Shown here piece by piece: positions 59,156 through 64,000 of a stretch of 64,000 bases of DNA. Origin of the DNA: Armatimonadota bacterium (GTDB lineage: Bacteria > Armatimonadota > Fimbriimonadia > Fimbriimonadales > Fimbriimonadaceae); the NCBI GenBank assembly GCA_025360125.1, contig JANYCU010000024.1, positions 1 to 64,000 of the forward strand. Direction: 5' to 3'. The stretch's first letter is position 1, and every line of letters begins with the position of its first letter. The notes below the pieces were generated by a model, which was not told the origin of the DNA, made no database searches, and was given only the letters and a program-made list of their open reading frames with translations. The position numbers and the translations under genes are program-made.

Positions 59156-59771
59156 TAATCGGCGCACTAAACTTCGCGTGGCCATCAAGGTATCCCACAT
59201 TGAATCCGTTCGGATGGGGCGACAGAAAGCCTTGTTGCTTCATTTTTTGCGTTCCAACCGTGATCGTTCCGTAGCCACGGATCGGGTCGCGAAGGTATGT
59301 CACCTTTGCCGGATCCTCAACCCCCTTCGTTTCCAGCAAGCGGCTGCCGTTCGCGAAATCAGGAATGACTCCGCGCAGCGACAAGCAGTGAACGTAGTCC
59401 ATGACCCCTGGAAGTCCCTCTTGACCCGGCGTCGAGCCATCCTTTTTGACATTGGACTGCTCCTGATGACAAAGCAACTCCTGCTTGTTCATGATGTAAT
59501 TCGACATCACTTCGATGAACTTCCCTTGGCTTTCCGCTCCGTCAAACGAATAATAGTGCGGGAGGGCTCCGTTGTTATCGGATTCATAAATTGCTGTAGC
59601 CGTAGAAAGCTGCTTGACGTTCGACAGACACGCAGAACGCAATGATCCTCGATTGCCAGTCGTCACCGGCAACAAAATCGCCGCAAGTACCCCGAGAATG
59701 AGCAGTGCGAAGATTGACTCCGTTATTCGGACTCGAATCGGAACATCCCCTCGCGGATAAAACAGTCTCAT
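59136..59771 (-). CDS. Pseudopilin-derived membrane protein 4 of 6
   Basis: 211 residues from ATG 59771. Helix ITESIFALLILGVLAAILLP keeps the pattern of a prepilin helix (E at start, ending AAILLPV) but has no G/A-FTLIE cleavage motif. The domain is CLSNVKQLSTATAIYESDNN, HYYSFDGAESQGKFIEVMSN, DYVHCLSLRGVIPDFANGSR, YLRDPIRGYGTITVG and SPHPNGFNVGYLDGHAKFSA. The final H-P-x-G-x3-GYLDGH block is complete. Confidence 0.85.
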   Translation of the reverse strand: MRLFYPRGDVPIRVRITESIFALLILGVLAAILLPVTTGNRGSLRSACLSNVKQLSTATAIYESDNNGALPHYYSFDGAESQGKFIEVMSNYIMNKQELLCHQEQSNVKKDGSTPGQEGLPGVMDYVHCLSLRGVIPDFANGSRLLETKGVEDPAKVTYLRDPIRGYGTITVGTQKMKQQGFLSPHPNGFNVGYLDGHAKFSAPINEFSEL

Positions 59772-59795
59772 AGCTATAAGCTCATTATAGGGGAA

Positions 59796-60434
59796 TTACA
59801 AATCCGCCGCGTACTTCTCTTTCTTTTGCCCAGCGTGGCCATCCAGAAAGCCGAACGTGAAATCAGACGATGTGCCGTGTGCTGAGTGCGGAACACCATT
59901 TTCAGTTGAGCGAATGGGATCCCGAAGGTAGGCAGTTGTCTCCGGGTTCGCCACCGCTGTGACATTAAGAATTCGCTTACCGATGTCATAGTCAGGAATG
60001 ATCCGTTTCAGCGAATTGCAATGAACGTACGACATCTTCCCCGGAATCGCCAGTTCGCCCGCAACCGGGTTGCCTTCTCGGAAACTATGCCGATCGTAAG
60101 GACAAACAAACAAGTAATCCGATCCGCTTTGCCCATTTTTGTGAAGGCTAGGCCCTGTTGAAGCGACAAACCAACTAGCCTCGGATTGTCCGTCAAATGT
60201 GAAATGAGGCGGCAAGCAGTCATCATTGTCGTTGGCATACAAAATAGCTGCTGTCGTTATTTGTTTGACATTCGAGAGACATTCGGACTTTCTCATCGCA
60301 CGATTTTCATTGATACCTGGAACGATGACGATAAGAAAGAAGCCACCGAGAACTCCCAGAATGAGGATGAGCAAGATGATTTCAAAAACCATCTGAAACC
60401 GATTCTTCTTCGCCTGATCGCTAAAAATTCTCAT
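59796..60434 (-). CDS. Pseudopilin-derived membrane protein 3 of 6
   Basis: 212 residues from ATG 60434; longer frames upstream are not supported. Helix MVFEIILLILILGVLGGFFL. The domain has CLSNVKQITTAAILYANDND, HFTFDGQSEASWFVASTG, a C-x2-Y-D-R insert (YLFVCPYDRHSFREG), SYVHCNSLKRIIPDYDIGKR, YLRDPIRSTENGVPHSAHG and FTFGFLDGHAG. The cleavage signal is missing. Confidence 0.85.
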   Translation of the reverse strand: MRIFSDQAKKNRFQMVFEIILLILILGVLGGFFLIVIVPGINENRAMRKSECLSNVKQITTAAILYANDNDDCLPPHFTFDGQSEASWFVASTGPSLHKNGQSGSDYLFVCPYDRHSFREGNPVAGELAIPGKMSYVHCNSLKRIIPDYDIGKRILNVTAVANPETTAYLRDPIRSTENGVPHSAHGTSSDFTFGFLDGHAGQKKEKYAADL

Positions 60435-60438
60435 TTGT

Positions 60439-61029
60439 TCACAACTCCTTGTTGAAGTCAAGATGTTTGATAACCTTGGCGTGGGTGTCCAAGTACTCGA
60501 CTCTAAACCCATCCTCATGCGGCGAGTGGAGCCCGTCGTCTCGCCGCTCAACCGACGTCCTGATCGGGTCTCGCAGGAACGGAACAACTCCCAAATCTAC
60601 AACGTCTTTCTCAGAATTGAGAAGCCGCTTGCCGTCGCTAAAATTAGGAATCACACCCTTCAATGACAAACAGTGAACGTACGACATCTTTACCCCAACA
60701 CCTTCTTGGTCGGACGGCAAATGAGATTGATCCTGAGGACATTTGAACATTTGTTCATTCTTGCTGTATAGATTCAACGCATCAAAGAATTTCCCAGTAC
60801 TCTCCGGTCCATCAAACGTGTAATAGGGTGGCAAAACGTCGTCAAAATCTGATTGATAGATAGCCAGGGCTGTTCCCAGTTGCTTAACGTTAGAAAGGCA
60901 TTGGTAAGGATGGGAATATGGCTTCTCGGGAGCAAAGACCGGAAAAAGTATTGCAGCTACCACGAAAATAAAGACCATCCAAAGGATGAGTTTCAACCAT
61001 TGGCTCATTTTTGGTTCGGCTCGGTTCAT
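60439..61029 (-). CDS. Pseudopilin-derived membrane protein 2 of 6
   Basis: 196 residues from ATG 61029. Helix LKLILWMVFIFVVAAILFPV; the end [13 protein letters not shown] closely matches the prepilin at 43438 ([12 protein letters not shown]). The domain is CLSNVKQLGTALAIYQSDFD, YYTFDGPESTGKFFDALN, SYVHCLSLKGVIPNFSDGKR, FLRDPIRTSVERRDD, SPHEDGFRVEYLDTHAKV. YLDTH replaces YLDGH. Six bases separate it from the upstream gene. Confidence 0.85.
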   Translation of the reverse strand: MNRAEPKMSQWLKLILWMVFIFVVAAILFPVFAPEKPYSHPYQCLSNVKQLGTALAIYQSDFDDVLPPYYTFDGPESTGKFFDALNLYSKNEQMFKCPQDQSHLPSDQEGVGVKMSYVHCLSLKGVIPNFSDGKRLLNSEKDVVDLGVVPFLRDPIRTSVERRDDGLHSPHEDGFRVEYLDTHAKVIKHLDFNKEL

Positions 61030-61034
61030 GGTTG

Positions 61035-61643
61035 CTAAAGCTCCGTGTTGATATCGATTTGAAATCGAGCCCGAACATGACAATCAAGATAGGCAACGTT
61101 AACGCCTGCATGTGGACCAATAAAGCCGACTGTGTTCGTTTCCCTATTAGGTCCGTAACCCCGAATCGGATCCCGCATGTACGGGATTTTCGAATTGGCT
61201 GGATCGTCGTCCCTAACCTTCAAGACTCGTTCACCTTTACTGAAATTGGGAATGAGGCCCTTCAGAGCAAGGCAATGAACATAGGACATCTTCTTATCTA
61301 GCCCTTCTGACCAATCCTGAGTCGAACCTTGGTCTTTCGAGCACCGATAGATTGTTGGGTCTTTCGCGTAATTGGCCGTCACAGCCATAAACTGCGTCGC
61401 CTTTTCATGGCCATCAAACGTGAAATACGGAGGAACCTTCTCTTCATTGTCCGCTTCATAAATCGCCACCGAAGTCGAAAGCTGCTTCAAGTGACTAAGG
61501 CAAGAATTATGGTTGCCAGTGTGGCCCCCAGCCAAGATTGGAAACAAAATTGCCGCTACAACGGCGACAACCAGCAAACCCGCCATCAGCTCTGCAGCCA
61601 AGCGTTTTGGATTTCCCCTTGCCTTCTCGCTAAACAACCTCAT
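61035..61643 (-). CDS. Pseudopilin-derived membrane protein 1 of 6
   Basis: 202 residues from ATG 61643, first gene of the array. A basic leader (EKARGNPKR) precedes LAAELMAGLLVVAVVAAILF, which keeps Glu and the AAILFP ending of a prepilin but not the FTLIE cleavage motif. The domain is CLSHLKQLSTSVAIYEADNE, YFTFDGHEKATQFMAVTA, SYVHCLALKGLIPNFSKGER, YMRDPIRGYGPNRETN, GPHAGVNVAYLDCHVRARF. It is transcribed away from the divergent epimerase gene. Confidence 0.85.
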   Translation of the reverse strand: MRLFSEKARGNPKRLAAELMAGLLVVAVVAAILFPILAGGHTGNHNSCLSHLKQLSTSVAIYEADNEEKVPPYFTFDGHEKATQFMAVTANYAKDPTIYRCSKDQGSTQDWSEGLDKKMSYVHCLALKGLIPNFSKGERVLKVRDDDPANSKIPYMRDPIRGYGPNRETNTVGFIGPHAGVNVAYLDCHVRARFQIDINTEL

Positions 61644-61683
61644 GCGCTAATCCCATTATACGAAACCCTTCCATAATGAACAT

Positions 61684-62658
61684 ATGAATGTTTTAGTTCT
61701 CGGTGGAACCCAATTTATCGGACGCGCGATCGTGCAAGAGCTCCTGAACCGCAAGCACACCGTTACCATTTTCCACCGCGGCAAAACCAACGCCGACCTC
61801 TTCCCCGAGTGCGCCCATATCCTAGGCGACCGAAACACCGACCTTGCCCTCGCCGACACCCAGGAATGGGATGAAATCGTCGACGTCTCCTGCTACTATC
61901 CCGACCAAGCTCGTGCCGCCGCAAAGCTCCGCACCCGGCACTTCACCTTCATTTCCACCATCAGCGTCTATGACATCAAAGACGCCGAGGTCCCGCTCAC
62001 TGAGCAAACCAAGATTTCCGACGGCGAAGAGGGAACCGAAATGACCGCCGCATCTTACGGACCCCTCAAAGTCCGATGTGAAGAAATTCTCCGGGAAGCC
62101 TTTCCCGATGCCCTTGGCATCGTAAGGCCCGGCATCGTATTCGGACCCCACGACCACACGGGCAGATTCCCCTACTGGGTCTCCCGCCTCGATCAGTTCG
62201 ACGAAATTCTCGTCCCCGATGTCCTCAACCAGCCCATGCAATGGGTCCACGTTGCCGATCTCGCCGAGTTCACCGTCCACGTTGGCGAGCGCCGACTCGT
62301 TGGCACCTGGAACACGATCCGACCCACTATCAGCTTCGGAGCACTCCTCGACGAAATCCGGGCCCAAGTCGGCCGCAAACACGAGCTCGTCCTCGCCTCC
62401 CTCGAAGAGTTGGCTACCCAAGAAGTTAAGCCTTGGTCCGATCTCCCCCTCGTCTTCCCCGACGGCGAACGGCATCCAATGTTCAAATTCGATCCGAAAC
62501 ACGCAGAATCTGCCGGCCTCCAGCACCGTAGCGTCGCCAAAACCGTCGAATCCACCCTCAAATGGTGCCGAACTGAAGATTTCGCCGCGAACTTCAAGGG
62601 CGGAATGCCCCGAGAAACCGAGACCGCCGTCCTGACCAAACTAAAAGCAAAAGCATGA
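61684..62658 (+). CDS. NAD(P)-dependent epimerase/reductase (extended SDR-like)
   Basis: 324 residues. The Rossmann start is VLVLGGTQFIGRAIVQELL, which is the GGTxFIGR pattern of atypical extended SDRs (CSP41/isoflavone-reductase-like epimerases). HFTFISTISVY marks the catalytic Ser region, and SYGPLKVRCEEIL carries the YxxxK pair. PGIVFGPHDHTGRFPYWVSR and the C-terminal substrate domain follow. It probably epimerises or reduces a nucleotide sugar, but the substrate is not evident. It overlaps ubiX by four bases. Confidence 0.85.
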   Translation: MNVLVLGGTQFIGRAIVQELLNRKHTVTIFHRGKTNADLFPECAHILGDRNTDLALADTQEWDEIVDVSCYYPDQARAAAKLRTRHFTFISTISVYDIKDAEVPLTEQTKISDGEEGTEMTAASYGPLKVRCEEILREAFPDALGIVRPGIVFGPHDHTGRFPYWVSRLDQFDEILVPDVLNQPMQWVHVADLAEFTVHVGERRLVGTWNTIRPTISFGALLDEIRAQVGRKHELVLASLEELATQEVKPWSDLPLVFPDGERHPMFKFDPKHAESAGLQHRSVAKTVESTLKWCRTEDFAANFKGGMPRETETAVLTKLKAKA

Positions 62659-63254
62659 GCACCCGAAAGTTAGTCGTCGCCATAACCGGAGCCAGCGGAG
62701 CAATCTACGCTCAACGCCTCCTTGTGCACGCCGCAAACCACTTCGACGACATCTATCTTTGCCTTAGCACTCAGGCCCTCCAAGTCGCCACAACCGAGCT
62801 GAATATCACCCTCGACCGCGAAAACTTCGACACCAAAACCTGGCTCGGCAAAGACTATCCCCAAATCAAATTGCTCAACGAAAAGGACTACTTCACGCCC
62901 CCCGCCAGCGGCTCGTTCCGCCACGACGGAATGGTCATCGTCCCCTGCTCGATGGGCACCGCCGGACGAATCGCCAACGGCATCAGCAATGATCTCGTGA
63001 CTCGCGCCGCCGATGTCTGCCTCAAAGAGGGCCGGAAGCTAATCCTCGTCCCCCGCGAGATGCCCTGGAACCTCATCCACCTGCGCAACATGGTTCAGCT
63101 GACCGAGGCCGGTGCAACGATCTTGCCCGCCTGCCCCTCGTGGTACACCAACCCAACCACCCTCGAAGAACTTGCCGACACCGTTGTCGCAAGAATCCTC
63201 CAGAATCTCGGCGTGGAACAAACCATTCAATCCCAGTGGATGCTCGACGAATAA
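62655..63254 (+). CDS. ubiX: Flavin prenyltransferase UbiX
   Basis: 199 residues. Motifs: GASGAIYAQRLLVHAA (FMN phosphate binding), PCSMGTAGRIANGISNDLV, RKLILVPREMPWNLIHLRNM and a final PACPSWYTNPTTLEELAD. UbiX attaches a dimethylallyl group to FMN, forming prenyl-FMN used by UbiD-type decarboxylases. The partner ubiD is not in the window. It overlaps the epimerase gene (ATGA), so they are coexpressed. Confidence 0.95.
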   Translation: MSTRKLVVAITGASGAIYAQRLLVHAANHFDDIYLCLSTQALQVATTELNITLDRENFDTKTWLGKDYPQIKLLNEKDYFTPPASGSFRHDGMVIVPCSMGTAGRIANGISNDLVTRAADVCLKEGRKLILVPREMPWNLIHLRNMVQLTEAGATILPACPSWYTNPTTLEELADTVVARILQNLGVEQTIQSQWMLDE

Positions 63255-63328
63255 TTCGGCTTCAAATCGAGTGAAATTAACCCTAATCTGGCCATTTTAA
63301 TGAGCCGACAATAGTGGTAGGCCATCCT

Positions 63329-64000
63329 ATGCTGCCGCACGACCATGCCGAGGAAGTAATTGCTGGAAACGAAGCTGAACGCTTGTTTCATGCAAATCCC
63401 AAGGAAGCTCCCGAGCTTCTTGAGTCGGTTATTGCCCAATACATCACCGACGGCAAGCTAGCGTGCGCGTTTGAAGCCCGACGTTGGCAGTGCTTTGCCC
63501 TCATCGCGAATCTAGAATACGAAAAGGCCGCTGACAAAATCGCCCAATTCATTGCTGAAGCTACCGCTGCGAAAATGCCCATTTATGTCGGATACGCCGA
63601 CATGTCAAACGGCCTCATGTACGCCGCAATAGGAGATTTCGACGGAGCTATCGAATCGCTCGAACGAGCCATCGAAGTTGCATCCGAAGAGCAAAATCTT
63701 GACTTAATCTTGCGAGTTCAGGTTAATATCGCCTACGTCCAAGTTCGACAAGAACGATACGAAGACGCGATTCAAACCCTCAAACAAACCTTGCGGCAAT
63801 TTGAAAATGAGCCCGGCTACTCCCTCAATGCGACCATCTTCTACGGTATCGCAGCAGCCCGACTCCAGGTTGCATTCCGAAATCAAATCGAAGGAAACAC
63901 TACCGAAGAATGTCTCGAATTGGCCCAAGCGGCCCTGATAACTGCCGATCAAAACTGCCTCGAAAATAGTCATCTAACGCTCATGACTGAGCTAATGGCT
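63329..64000 (+). CDS. TPR-repeat protein, N-terminal 224 residues (3' end outside window)
   Basis: ATG 63329 follows GGTAGG at about nine bases. The frame stays open to the right edge. Helix pairs typical of TPR are seen: LEYEKAADKIAQFIAEATA, GDFDGAIESLERAIEVASEE and RYEDAIQTLKQTLRQFEN. No catalytic domain is reached; such N-terminal TPR arrays often precede GGDEF or kinase domains, which cannot be tested here. Confidence 0.75.
   Translation, partial: MLPHDHAEEVIAGNEAERLFHANPKEAPELLESVIAQYITDGKLACAFEARRWQCFALIANLEYEKAADKIAQFIAEATAAKMPIYVGYADMSNGLMYAAIGDFDGAIESLERAIEVASEEQNLDLILRVQVNIAYVQVRQERYEDAIQTLKQTLRQFENEPGYSLNATIFYGIAAARLQVAFRNQIEGNTTEECLELAQAALITADQNCLENSHLTLMTELMA

Noticed and set aside
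61822-62526. 234-residue minus-strand frame opposite the epimerase gene
   Set aside because: Antisense to a clear SDR gene; Glu/Gly/Val-rich shadow typical of high-GC third positions.

Overview
The window reads as chromosome from a Gram-negative-type bacterium of about 50% G+C, most likely an Armatimonadota/Fimbriimonadales-like lineage or a PVC relative. This is an inference from family content: a canonical DUF1559-type prepilin with a lipoprotein partner, a DUF1552 + DUF1592-type cytochrome pair, a PEP-CTERM protein, a copper-amine-oxidase N-domain protein, a threonyl-tRNA synthetase without TGS domain, a primary sigma factor and SufCD. No rRNA or ribosomal-protein gene is present to fix the phylum.

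Left part (1-15.6 kb) is accessory. An IS3-family end (1-140) sits inside a podovirus-like tail gene whose frame stays open up to the IS boundary. Behind it follow five tightly packed virion-like genes (2.3-5.8 kb). Two minus-strand cargo genes (5.8-6.9 kb) separate these from a second tail-like pair ending in an SGNH-hydrolase tail protein (7.3-8.9 kb). Then come a hipBA toxin-antitoxin pair, a TPR protein, a propeller-like protein and a phage-type control region (S24-peptidase repressor divergent from a DEDDh exonuclease, with TACAA/TTGTA half-sites between them). No terminase, capsid or integrase lies in the window, so this is a remnant or one edge of a prophage.

Middle part (15.6-35 kb) is mostly housekeeping: an atypical secretin, a short DprA-like protein with MTA phosphorylase, CBS protein, Bcp peroxiredoxin, ornithine aminotransferase, panB-panC, a CarH-like B12 photoreceptor regulator divergent from a fasciclin protein, a Tat-exported oxidoreductase, ApbE divergent from a sulfatase-modifying-factor-type protein, tRNA-Thr(UGU), TfoX-N and a MarR regulator with candidate operators.

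35-46 kb holds a PRC-barrel/small-membrane-protein pair, a cluster with two LuxR-type regulators and two paralogues of an unrecognised family (one broken by an in-frame amber codon), a PEP-CTERM protein, thrS, a prepilin-lipoprotein operon and a beta-lactamase-fold hydrolase. 46-57 kb carries the DUF1552/DUF1592 pair, sufCD, an Lrp regulator with cysteine desulfurase, the primary sigma factor and an AmpG-like transporter. 57.9-61.6 kb is a head-to-tail array of six paralogous pseudopilin-derived membrane proteins that have lost the prepilin-peptidase signal. The right edge has an epimerase overlapping ubiX, and the start of a TPR protein that leaves the window. Two related copies of a dispersed intergenic repeat (45.7 and 57.5 kb) and several short-unit tandem repeats punctuate the chromosome.

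The most unusual signals are the orphan podovirus-like tail module, the LuxR/paralogue cluster at 36.4-39.5 kb and the six-gene pseudopilin-derived array.
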